A stretch of DNA of 9,345 bases, from NCBI GenBank assembly GCA_003519965.1, contig DOVS01000220.1, positions 1 to 9,345 on the forward strand. Reading direction: 5' to 3'. The notes beneath the pieces were generated by a model. It was not told the origin of the DNA, ran no database searches, and was given only the letters and a program-made list of their open reading frames with translations. Both the position numbers and the translations under genes were made by a program. Numbering within the stretch: position 1 is the first letter of the stretch; each line of letters starts with the position of its first letter. This document shows, piece by piece, positions 1 through 6,302 of this stretch. The DNA comes from Betaproteobacteria bacterium. Lineage in GTDB: Bacteria > Pseudomonadota > Gammaproteobacteria > Burkholderiales > UBA9220.

Positions 1-809
1 TTCCCCCATTTGCCCAGCCACCGCCAGAGACGGAGCAACCAAGGCTGGACATCGGGAAACGCCCGCGCCGCTCGCACCAAGATCACCGAAATATTGTCCC
101 GCCCGCCATGGTCGTTGGCCAAGGCCACCAAGTGCTGCGCCGCCAATGGCAAATTCACCCCCAGCACGTTAAGCGCCATGCCGATTTCCTCATCCGCCAC
201 CATGTCGTTCAAGCCGTCCGAACACAGCAGATAGAGGTCGCCCGGCAGCACCTCGAACACCCCCACCTCCACCAATACCGTGGGGTCGACGCCCAAGGCG
301 CGCGTCACCAGGTTTTTATTGCGTGAATGCCGCGCCGCCTCGACGCTAATCACGCCGCTATCGATTTGCTCCTGAAGCAAGGAATGGTCCCGGGTCAGGC
401 AGACCAGCGCGCCGTCCCGCACCCGGTACAAGCGCGAGTCGCCCACATGGGCGACGGTCACGCGGTTATCGAAGAACACCGCGGCAACCGCCGTGGTGCC
501 CATTCCGCCGTATTGGGGCTGGCTCTGCGCCGCTTGGTAAATGGCGTGGTTGGCCTTCTCCACTTCCGCGCGCAACAGCGCATCCAACGCCTGCCGCGGC
601 CCGCCGTTTTGCAGCGCCGTCCGCAAGCCGCCGGCGATCATCGTCACCGCGATGCCGCTAGCCACCTCCCCCGCATTATAGCCGCCCATCCCATCGGCCA
701 ATACCGCGACGCCGCAGGCGGGATCGGACGCGACCGCATCTTCGTTGTGCGGCCGCACTTTTCCGGAATCGCTGAGATGCGTTATTTCTAGCGCGTCTTC
801 TCGACTCAC
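1..809 (-). CDS. PP2C-family Ser/Thr protein phosphatase (3' end outside window)
   Basis: This is a metal-dependent PP2C-type protein phosphatase, expected to remove phosphate from Ser/Thr in the cytoplasm. The 269 codons present carry all the main motifs: HNED at 21-24, DGMGG at 39-43, GMGTT at 102-106, GDSR at 123-126, DH at 141-142, SDGL at 197-200 and GGRDN at 235-239. The metal-binding Asp residues (D24, D39, D197, D238) are all present, so the enzyme should be active. The GTG start at 809-807 is chosen because it overlaps the kinase stop as GTGA and has a GGGGAGG sequence 8 bases upstream. The phosphatase core is complete by about residue 248. The remaining tail (PWLLRLWRWLGKW) is Trp/Arg-rich and could touch the membrane. 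No stop occurs before the window edge. Pairing with the kinase immediately upstream suggests they share substrates; that is an inference from context. Confidence 0.95.
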   Translation of the reverse strand, partial: MSREDALEITHLSDSGKVRPHNEDAVASDPACGVAVLADGMGGYNAGEVASGIAVTMIAGGLRTALQNGGPRQALDALLRAEVEKANHAIYQAAQSQPQYGGMGTTAVAAVFFDNRVTVAHVGDSRLYRVRDGALVCLTRDHSLLQEQIDSGVISVEAARHSRNKNLVTRALGVDPTVLVEVGVFEVLPGDLYLLCSDGLNDMVADEEIGMALNVLGVNLPLAAQHLVALANDHGGRDNISVILVRAARAFPDVQPWLLRLWRWLGKWG

Positions 810-3409
810 GCCTTTTTCCTCCCCATGGCCGCGGCGATTTGCGATGCGCATTGCACAATAGCGCGCGCCACGTCGTTACCGCTTTGATAACGCTGTTCAG
901 GCGGCTTTTGCAGCATTTTATTCACTATAGACGCCACGCATTCGGGCAACCGGGGATGCGATTGCTGGATATCGGCATGCGGCTGGTTCGCGATACGGTA
1001 CATCAATTCGGTCAGCGACTCGCCTTGAAAGGGCAGCGCCCCCGTCAGTAACTGATAGAACATCACGCCGAGAGAAAACAGATCGGAACGGCCGTCCACT
1101 TTCTTACCCGCTAACTGCTCCGGCGACATATACGACGGCGTACCCAACACCATGCCGGTTTTCGTTTTACTGGAATCGGTAATGCGCGCAATGCCGAAAT
1201 CGGTCACCTTGATCGTATCGGTGTCCGGTTCGTACATAATATTGGCGGGTTTAATGTCGCGATGCACCACTTGCTGGGAGTGAGCGTAATGCAGCGCCGC
1301 CGCGACCTTCGCCATAATCTTCAGCACCTTGCCCAGCGGCAGCAACGCACCGGGCTTGATATAGGGAGACAAGTCCTTGCCGCTCAATCGCTCCATCGCG
1401 ATATAGGCGAGGTCTTGCTCCTCGCCGGCGTCGTAAATCGTCACGATATTGGGATGGTTAAGCCGGCCGGCGGTCTCCGCCTCGCGGAAAAAGCGCGTTT
1501 TGACTTCCTCCAGCTCGTCTCCCTCGAATTCCTGAGATAGCGCCATGGTCTTGATCGCCACCTGACGGCCGATTTTAGGATCCTTGCCCAGATACACCGC
1601 GCCCATCGCTCCCTTACCCAATTCTTTTTCCACCCGATAGCGGCCCAGCATCGGTTTTTCCAGCGCGCCGTCGGTTAAGAGACTGGCCGCGCCATGACTG
1701 CCGGCGCCCAGCAAAACGGATTCCTCCATCGCCTTGGCGCGGGCGAGGCGCTGGGACAGATCCCGATAACCGGGGTTAACATCGGCCAGATATTGGAACA
1801 CGGCCGTTGCTTTATTAAACTGACGCTTACGTTCAAAGTCCAGCGCCAGATTGTAAAGCAAGTCCTGCATTGAATCGTCCACCGGGCATTTGCGGAATTT
1901 ATCGAACGCCATATCCAGTTGCCCCTGTCCCTGGAACGCAAGCCCCAGCAGCCGATTGCTTTCGGCGGACTCGGCCTCCGACTGCGCCTTTCCTCTTTCC
2001 GTCAGCAAATAGCGCTTGGTGGTCAATACGCCATGGCCCGCCAATAAAAACACCGCCGGCAACATCAATTGCAGCCACATGGCCTGAACCGTCATAAGCA
2101 AAAACTGAGCCGCCAGCAACGCCGCCAGCCCCAACACGGTTAACGCGGCGGCGGCGCCCGCCCTGAGACGAGGCAGCCAGAAAATCAGATACAGCGCGAC
2201 CGCCAGGAAAACGCCTTTTTCCGCCCAAAACGCCCACGGCGGCACGATAAAATAATCCCGATTGAGAATGCTGGACACCTGGTGCGCCAACGTCAGCACC
2301 GGCGGCATGGCCGGCGACACCGGCGTTACCTGCGCCGCCCCCACTCCGGCGGCGGTTGGCCCGATCAGTACGATCTTGCCGCGATATTTCGACGCTGGAA
2401 TTTTGCCGCTGTAGACATCGAAAAACGAATCCACCGTAAAAGGCGGCCTGCCGTTTTGTTTCGGGTAGAAAAAAGTATGCAGCGCCAAATCGGGATCGGT
2501 GGCGAGCAGCGTATGGCCTAGCCGTATCCCCCGACCCGGCGCGATGTGAATATCCGCCGGCTTGAGATTTAGCCCCGCCGCCGCCAGCGCCAGTGAAAAA
2601 GAGGGAAAATCGCGCCCGTCATAGCGCATCGCCAAGAGATCGACACGCACCGCGCCATCCACGTCGGGCATGACATTGAGATGCCCCAGTCCCGCCGCCG
2701 CCCGCCCCAGCGCGGGAATCGGTAAAAAAACCTCGTCGGCCGCCGGCGGCCGCCAGCCGCTTTCCCCGGCGCCCCCAACGCCACCGGCCAGTGCATTGCG
2801 CAACAAGTAATCCGGCGGCGGCCGGTCGGGCCTTCCTTGGAGAACGCCGGGATGGAACAACATCCCCAAGACTACGTTGCCCGCCCGCCGCACACTGTGC
2901 GCTAGCTGCTGGTCGGTATTCAGCGCGTGCGCCGCCGTCGTCAATAGGCCGCCCAAGTGCTGAATATCCGCGTGCAGCAACGGATCGGCCGCCGTACTTA
3001 AAGAAGAGGTCCGGTAAAAATCGATCAGCCGGTCGATATAAACCAAGCCGGGATCCCTTTGCGGTTCGGAAAACAGAACGGCGTAACCGATCGCCTTCGC
3101 ATGGGCCTGGGCCAGAATGTCCACCATCTTTGCATGGATATTGCGGGGCCAAGGCCAACGCCCGATATTGGCGAGGCTTCGCTCATCGATGGCAATAACC
3201 GCCACCTTGCCGCCCGGCGCGCGGGAAGACGCCAGCACGCCCAAGTCATAGGCCTTGCGCTCCAAACCCTGCATCACCCCGGCGCTGCCGGCGGCGAGGA
3301 ATAGAATGGTTACTAGTAGCGCAGTGAACCCATCGGTCGTCCAAAATGCAGCCTTCACCCCATCTCCCTTGCCGCCTTCAATCCGCCCTATGGCGTCTTT
3401 CCAGGACAT
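806..3409 (-). CDS. CHASE2-domain transmembrane Ser/Thr protein kinase
   Basis: This 867-residue membrane kinase senses a periplasmic signal through CHASE2 and phosphorylates proteins in the cytoplasm. One membrane helix at about 27-46 precedes a CHASE2 domain at about 50-385, recognised by VAVIAIDERSL, GRWPWPR, LFSEP, the GHLNVMPDVDG segment and GKIVLIGPTA. Three helices follow at about 398-412, 417-440 and 444-462. That gives four helices with both ends in the cytoplasm. Residues about 475-565 form a helical TPR-like linker. The Hanks kinase domain at about 590-850 is intact: GKGAMGAV loop 598-605, K620, helix-C E643, HRD 716-718 with KPAN, DFG 737-739, and GTPSYMSPEQ 756-765. The ATG at 3409 has AGGG a few bases upstream. 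The signal and substrates are unknown. The next gene is a PP2C phosphatase overlapping by 4 bases, so the two are almost certainly co-translated. Confidence 0.95.
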   Translation of the reverse strand: MSWKDAIGRIEGGKGDGVKAAFWTTDGFTALLVTILFLAAGSAGVMQGLERKAYDLGVLASSRAPGGKVAVIAIDERSLANIGRWPWPRNIHAKMVDILAQAHAKAIGYAVLFSEPQRDPGLVYIDRLIDFYRTSSLSTAADPLLHADIQHLGGLLTTAAHALNTDQQLAHSVRRAGNVVLGMLFHPGVLQGRPDRPPPDYLLRNALAGGVGGAGESGWRPPAADEVFLPIPALGRAAAGLGHLNVMPDVDGAVRVDLLAMRYDGRDFPSFSLALAAAGLNLKPADIHIAPGRGIRLGHTLLATDPDLALHTFFYPKQNGRPPFTVDSFFDVYSGKIPASKYRGKIVLIGPTAAGVGAAQVTPVSPAMPPVLTLAHQVSSILNRDYFIVPPWAFWAEKGVFLAVALYLIFWLPRLRAGAAAALTVLGLAALLAAQFLLMTVQAMWLQLMLPAVFLLAGHGVLTTKRYLLTERGKAQSEAESAESNRLLGLAFQGQGQLDMAFDKFRKCPVDDSMQDLLYNLALDFERKRQFNKATAVFQYLADVNPGYRDLSQRLARAKAMEESVLLGAGSHGAASLLTDGALEKPMLGRYRVEKELGKGAMGAVYLGKDPKIGRQVAIKTMALSQEFEGDELEEVKTRFFREAETAGRLNHPNIVTIYDAGEEQDLAYIAMERLSGKDLSPYIKPGALLPLGKVLKIMAKVAAALHYAHSQQVVHRDIKPANIMYEPDTDTIKVTDFGIARITDSSKTKTGMVLGTPSYMSPEQLAGKKVDGRSDLFSLGVMFYQLLTGALPFQGESLTELMYRIANQPHADIQQSHPRLPECVASIVNKMLQKPPEQRYQSGNDVARAIVQCASQIAAAMGRKKA
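818..824 (-). promoter_or_regulatory. Shine-Dalgarno sequence of the phosphatase gene
   Basis: GGGGAGG on the minus strand lies 8 bases before the GTG at 809-807, inside the last codons of the kinase gene. It decides the phosphatase start and allows fresh initiation as well as coupling through the GTGA overlap. Confidence 0.75.
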
Positions 3410-3542
3410 GCATCCCTATCGGTCCGCAATATCGGGTTTTCTCCGCCAGCCAGTGCATCCGCGTCAATGCGCACTCTGCCGTCGCCGCGTGGAGCCGCCA
3501 GGCGCCAACACCCGCCTTCTCGCTGAGGCGCATCGGCGGCGC

Positions 3543-3641
3543 AGTAGCGTGGCGGCCGCGCAGGGACGCGCCCAATAACGGCCAAACCCGCCTCATGGCG
3601 TAGGCCGCTGCGCGATGAACCCGCGCAGCGCACACGCTACT
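3543..3641. repeat. 9-bp inverted repeat enclosing a hairpin
   Basis: AGTAGCGTG at 3543-3551 is exactly complementary to CACGCTACT at 3633-3641, enclosing 81 bases. The hairpin at 3606-3630 lies inside. If transcribed with the kinase it could fold as a branched leader RNA. Chance pairing is a real possibility in G+C-rich DNA. Confidence 0.35.
3606..3630. repeat. Hairpin, 9-bp perfect stem, 7-base loop
   Basis: CGCTGCGCG at 3606-3614 pairs exactly with CGCGCAGCG at 3622-3630 around loop ATGAACC. No T-tract follows on either strand, so it is not an intrinsic terminator. It lies about 200 bases upstream of the kinase start, within the likely leader. Confidence 0.5.
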
Positions 3642-3677
3642 ATGCCCGCCACCGCCAAGGCGCACCGGCCCGCATCC

Positions 3678-3740
3678 GCGAATATTTTCGCTATGTGCTT
3701 GTTTTAACCAATGATATTGGCATTTCCCGTTTTGCGCAAA
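3678..3740. promoter_or_regulatory. Cluster of three short dyads in an AT-rich island
   Basis: Three symmetric sequences lie within 63 bases. GCGAA-TATT-TTCGC is at 3678-3691, CCAAT-GAT-ATTGG at 3708-3720, and the perfect palindrome TTTGCGCAAA at 3731-3740. The last two overlap the candidate -10 and -35 boxes. The placement fits operator sites for a dimeric regulator, but the three are not copies of one motif and no regulator gene is next to them. Confidence 0.3.
3711..3739 (-). promoter_or_regulatory. Candidate sigma-70 promoter for the kinase-phosphatase operon
   Basis: On the minus strand TTGCGC (3739-3734) and TATCAT (3716-3711) are separated by 17 bases. The -10 box matches five of six consensus bases and the -35 box only three of six. 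Transcription would start near 3704 and leave a leader of roughly 295 bases before the kinase ATG at 3409. It lies in the only clearly AT-rich stretch of this intergenic region, which supports the call. Confidence 0.3.
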
Positions 3741-3813
3741 GAATTTATTCACCGACGTTACTGTGGGTTGGCGCTTGCGGCCAAGGGGAATGCCGCGGCG
3801 CGCGCCGCTAGGC

Positions 3814-3887
3814 GAAAACGGTCCCGAAATCATCCCGTTCCCACCATTGGCCGGTATTCGCCCAGCGCCAGCGTTCAGACCGTTTTC
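3814..3887. repeat. 10-bp exact inverted repeat, 54 bases apart
   Basis: GAAAACGGTC at 3814-3823 is the exact reverse complement of GACCGTTTTC at 3878-3887. No flanking target duplication was seen. It could be a paired binding site, the ends of a small decayed element, or coincidence. Confidence 0.4.
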
Positions 3888-3911
3888 CTAAGTCTCGGCA
3901 CCGGCGATCCG

Positions 3912-3947
3912 CCGCCAGCCGTCCATTGGGGTGTCGACGGCTGGCGG
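3912..3947. repeat. Hairpin, 12-bp perfect stem, 12-base loop
   Basis: CCGCCAGCCGTC at 3912-3923 pairs exactly with GACGGCTGGCGG at 3936-3947. It is the strongest stem seen in the window. No T-run follows on either strand, so a classical intrinsic terminator is not supported. It lies about 215 bases beyond the stop of the CcoQ-like gene and could mark the 3' end of that transcript, stabilise RNA, or be a copy of a dispersed repeat. Confidence 0.55.
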
Positions 3948-4164
3948 ACGAGACGGGCGGGTTCTCAGCGGACAAGCAGCAAGCAGACGACTATAACCCG
4001 CGCCCGGATAAAGACGGCCCATCCCCATATTGGAAGACCGCCGCCGGTAAGCCACGCGCGCAACGGCCCTAACGCCACGCCTACCGCATTCTTGGCGCTA
4101 TCGCGCCATGCGGGCGGATCGCATCCCATGGAAACCGTCTGTCCACCGCCGGACGCGATTCGGC

Positions 4165-4323
4165 TCAATCATGACCGTGCCCCTCGTCGTCGAAGGGAAT
4201 GCAACGGTCTTCCTCGATGCGGCGGCTGCCGCGACGGAAAATCACGGCGACCGCCACGACGAATAGCAGCGGTACGCCGATAAACCAGCCGTAAGCCGCC
4301 AAAAAATGTCCTATTGCCTGCAT
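4165..4323 (-). CDS. ccoQ: CcoQ/FixQ-like small membrane protein (cbb3 oxidase subunit IV type)
   Basis: This 52-residue protein has one membrane helix at about 8-29, a positively charged stretch (FRRGSRR, 29-35), and a short acidic tail with IPFDDE at 42-47. That layout, and the IPFDDE sequence after a basic patch, matches CcoQ/FixQ, the small subunit that stabilises cbb3-type cytochrome c oxidase in the inner membrane. The ATG at 4323 has a near-ideal AAGGAG 6 bases upstream, and the stop is TGA at 4167-4165. The usual neighbours ccoN, ccoO and ccoP are not here: a PaiB-like gene lies upstream and a long gap downstream. The tail ends in a His-rich GHGHD. Alternatives are another single-helix oxidase accessory peptide or an unrelated small membrane protein. 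The gene itself is well supported; the family call is moderate. Confidence 0.6.
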   Translation of the reverse strand: MQAIGHFLAAYGWFIGVPLLFVVAVAVIFRRGSRRIEEDRCIPFDDEGHGHD

Positions 4324-4329
4324 ATCGCA

Positions 4330-4335
4330 CTCCTT
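4330..4335 (-). promoter_or_regulatory. Shine-Dalgarno sequence of the CcoQ-like gene
   Basis: AAGGAG on the minus strand, 6 bases before the ATG at 4323-4321. It is the best-placed ribosome site in the window and the main reason to accept such a short gene. Confidence 0.75.
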
Positions 4336-4416
4336 GCCACCGCCCTATTTCGAGCGTCCCATCAAAACGAGCAGCGGACTCGCGCCAAACATTCCGTCTC
4401 GACACGCCCAGCCGCA

Positions 4417-4432
4417 CCGGCGGCATCGCCGG
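4417..4432. repeat. Hairpin, 6-bp stem with GCAT loop
   Basis: CCGGCG-GCAT-CGCCGG is an exact stem-loop in the 178-base gap between the PaiB-like and CcoQ-like genes. No T-tract follows. It may be incidental in G+C-rich DNA. Confidence 0.3.
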
Positions 4433-4457
4433 CGTCGAACCGTGCGCCTTATGCAGC

Positions 4458-4472
4458 CGTCCGCGACGGACG
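4458..4472. terminator. Possible 3' hairpin after the PaiB-like gene
   Basis: CGTCCG-CGA-CGGACG is an exact 6-bp stem with a 3-base loop, 29 bases beyond the PaiB-like stop at 4504-4502. There is no T-run after it on the minus strand, so it would be an atypical terminator or an RNA-end-protecting hairpin at best. Confidence 0.2.
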
Positions 4473-4501
4473 TCTCTCGCCAAGGTCGCTCGCGCGCGAT
4501 G

Positions 4502-5128
4502 CTAGCGCTCGCCATCGCAATTAGCGCGCATCAAATCGGAAAGCGCCTTTTCCAGCGGGTACGCCGTTTGCGCCAACTGCGCAATAATCCGCTGCCGATC
4601 GTCATGCGGCCGGTTCTGGCTCAACTTGAATTTTCCTTGCATTTCGACGACATCGATCTCGAAGCCGACCACCGCCTTCAACAAGCGTTGCCGCTGCGCC
4701 GCCGTCAAATCCGGCTGCCACGGCGACGGATAGCGGGCTTCATGAACGGCGGTCTGGCGCACGAGCAAGGCTTCGATCTGCGCAGCGTCTTCAATCAGCC
4801 TCGGCACGCCATAGAGATGAACGACGGCGTAATTCCAGGTGGGTACCCCCGGCGTATCGCACCAGGCGGGGGAAACATAGGCGTGAGGACCCTGGAAAAT
4901 GACAAGCACGGTCTGGCCGTCGCTCCAATCCCGCCATTGCGCATTGGCGCGCGCCATATGGCCGAACAACCGGCCGCGAACGCCGGCAGCCGGGTCGAAC
5001 AGAAACGGAAGATGGCTCGCCAGCGGCCGCCCCGCTTGCGTCGACACCAAGACGCCAAAAGGATAGGCGTCGATCAGCGCCGCCAAGCGCTGCGTATTTC
5101 GCTCCTCGAAATGCGGGGGGGTATACAT
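4502..5128 (-). CDS. paiB: PaiB-family FMN-binding protein / putative transcriptional regulator
   Basis: This 208-residue protein matches the PaiB family, flavin-binding split-barrel proteins named after the B. subtilis regulator PaiB. Recognisable blocks are MYTPPHF at 1-7, SHLPFLFD at 38-45, HMARANAQWR at 57-66, QGPHAYVSPAWC at 79-90, VPTWNYAVVHLYG at 95-107, and QGKFKLSQNR at 164-173. Length is normal for the family and no segment is missing. It is expected to be cytoplasmic and dimeric; a regulatory role is known for few members, so an oxidoreductase-like or sensing role is also possible. The ATG at 5128 begins the conserved MY.P.HF block. AAGGAG lies 12 bases upstream, rather far, and can pair with bases next to the start. 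A gap of only 58 bases from the YbhR-like permease suggests read-through from the exporter operon. Confidence 0.9.
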   Translation of the reverse strand: MYTPPHFEERNTQRLAALIDAYPFGVLVSTQAGRPLASHLPFLFDPAAGVRGRLFGHMARANAQWRDWSDGQTVLVIFQGPHAYVSPAWCDTPGVPTWNYAVVHLYGVPRLIEDAAQIEALLVRQTAVHEARYPSPWQPDLTAAQRQRLLKAVVGFEIDVVEMQGKFKLSQNRPHDDRQRIIAQLAQTAYPLEKALSDLMRANCDGER

Positions 5129-5146
5129 GGAGATCCGTTTCTCCTT
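5129..5146 (-). promoter_or_regulatory. PaiB-like ribosome site within a small hairpin
   Basis: The Shine-Dalgarno AAGGAG (5146-5141) is partly inside GGAGA (5144-5140), which is complementary to TCTCC (5133-5129) directly before the ATG, with a 6-base loop. The 5-bp stem would hide the ribosome site in the folded form. The pairing is short, so a regulatory role is only a possibility. Confidence 0.35.
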
Positions 5147-5186
5147 CGCGGGTTATCTAAGCAGATGGCGATGCGGGCAAACGCCG

Positions 5187-6296
5187 TCAATACATCCGGT
5201 GGCGAAATAACCAGCCGGCGAGCATGAGACTGGTTACGCCAATCAGCGCCATCGGCCAGAGCTGATGGGCCAACTGAGAAAACGGCGCCCCTTCGAGAAA
5301 CACGCCGCGCAACACCACCATAAAATAGCGCAGCGGATTGAGCAAGGTCAGATACTGCACCGCCCGCGGCATGTTGGCGATCGGCGTGGCGAACCCCGAC
5401 AAAATAATGGCGGGCACGGTAAACAGGAAAGCGCCCAGCAATCCCTGTTGCTGGGTCACCGACAACGACGAAATCATCAAGCCGACGCCGACCACCGACA
5501 ACAGGAACAGCGCAAGTCCCAAATAGAGAACCAGCAGCCTGCCGCGCATCGGGATGGCGAACCAAAATACGGCCGCCATCATGATTAAGGACGCCTCGAA
5601 CAAACCGATCAGAAAACCGGGAAGCGCTTTGCCGATGAGAATTTCCGTCGGCCGCAGCGGGGTCACCAGCAATTGGTCGAAGGTGCCCTGCTCGCGCTCG
5701 CGCGCGACGGACAGAGAGGTGACCATGATCGCCACCACCAAGGTCAGCAGGCCGACGATTCCGGGAACGATAAACCAACGGCTGACCAAGTTAGGGTTGA
5801 ACCACGCGCGAATATCCAGCCGCACGGGCGGCGGCGCCAACTGATGCGCCGCACTCCAGCGCCGATTGAAATGATCGACGATATCGCGCGCATAATTCAA
5901 TGTCAGCATGGCGGTGTTGGAATTGCGCCCGTCCACCAGCAGTTGCAGCGGCGCCGGGCGTCCTAGGGCGAGATCGCGGCTGAATTGCGGCCCGATATGC
6001 ACGACCAGCAGCACTTGCTTGCGGTCGATGAGCGGGGCGATTTGCCCGCTGCGGTCGATGCGCGCGACCCGACGGAAGTTTTTCGACCCCTGAAAACCGG
6101 CCAGCAAGTTCCGGGCGGCGACGCCGCGATCCTCATTGTATACCGCGTAGGGAACGCGGTTGAGATCGTAGGTGGCGGCATAACTGAAGACGAATAATTG
6201 CACCAGCGGCGGAACGATAATCACGAACCGGCTTTTTTTATCCTTGAGCAACGCCAGAAACTCTTTAACCGCCAAGGCGATAATTCGCTTAAACAT
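5187..6296 (-). CDS. ybhR: ABC-2 type exporter permease, YbhR-like
   Basis: This is a 369-residue inner-membrane permease subunit; E. coli YbhR has almost the same length. The first membrane helix is at about 22-40, followed by a large periplasmic segment at about 41-172. Five more helices lie at about 174-197, 222-247, 254-277, 287-304 and 345-364. The conserved ABC-2 segment AREREQGTFDQLLVTP at 198-213 lies after helix 2 and is the expected contact with the ATPase. It should pair with the YbhS-like permease upstream to form the channel, with energy from the YbhF-like ATPase. The ATG at 6296 is 6 bases after the ybhS stop, with GGAG in the upstream gene's end. It is the last exporter gene; the PaiB-like gene follows. 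The substrate is not shown by the sequence. Confidence 0.92.
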   Translation of the reverse strand: MFKRIIALAVKEFLALLKDKKSRFVIIVPPLVQLFVFSYAATYDLNRVPYAVYNEDRGVAARNLLAGFQGSKNFRRVARIDRSGQIAPLIDRKQVLLVVHIGPQFSRDLALGRPAPLQLLVDGRNSNTAMLTLNYARDIVDHFNRRWSAAHQLAPPPVRLDIRAWFNPNLVSRWFIVPGIVGLLTLVVAIMVTSLSVAREREQGTFDQLLVTPLRPTEILIGKALPGFLIGLFEASLIMMAAVFWFAIPMRGRLLVLYLGLALFLLSVVGVGLMISSLSVTQQQGLLGAFLFTVPAIILSGFATPIANMPRAVQYLTLLNPLRYFMVVLRGVFLEGAPFSQLAHQLWPMALIGVTSLMLAGWLFRHRMY

Positions 6297-6302
6297 CCAC
6301 CG

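Larger units (their letters stand above)
3410..4164. other. Long intergenic region without a convincing gene
   Basis: About 755 bases separate the CcoQ-like gene from the kinase. The reading frames here show no recognisable domain and no good start with a Shine-Dalgarno sequence. The region holds an AT-rich island at about 3678-3750 with a candidate promoter and dyads, plus several exact inverted repeats listed separately. It probably contains the promoter and leader of the kinase-phosphatase operon. A frame from TTG at 4168 down to 3965 is discussed under findings but is not called as a gene. Confidence 0.7.

Noticed and set aside
327..791. 154-codon open frame on the plus strand
   Set aside because: It is antisense to the PP2C phosphatase, whose catalytic motifs are continuous on the minus strand.
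3378..3833. 151-codon minus-strand frame overlapping the kinase start
   Set aside because: No recognisable family, no good ribosome site, and composition unlike a folded protein. It also runs through the AT-rich promoter-like island.
3912..3947. Intrinsic terminator
   Set aside because: The stem is strong, but no T-run follows it on either strand, so it is listed only as an inverted repeat.
3543..3947. Insertion sequence or CRISPR-like element
   Set aside because: The repeats are inverted pairs of different sequences, with no regular direct repeats, no transposase and no target-site duplication.
4093..4108. Small hairpin TGGCGC-TATC-GCGCCA downstream of the CcoQ-like gene
   Set aside because: It is exact but only 6 bp, with no T-run. 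Stems of this size are expected by chance in such G+C-rich sequence.
3711..4283. 190-codon plus-strand frame across the intergenic gap
   Set aside because: Arg/Pro-rich with no domain, and it runs antisense through the well-supported CcoQ-like gene.
4334..5227. 297-codon open frame on the plus strand
   Set aside because: It lies antisense to the PaiB-like gene, whose conserved blocks are clear. The translation is Arg/Pro/His-rich with no domain, as expected for a shadow frame in G+C-rich DNA.
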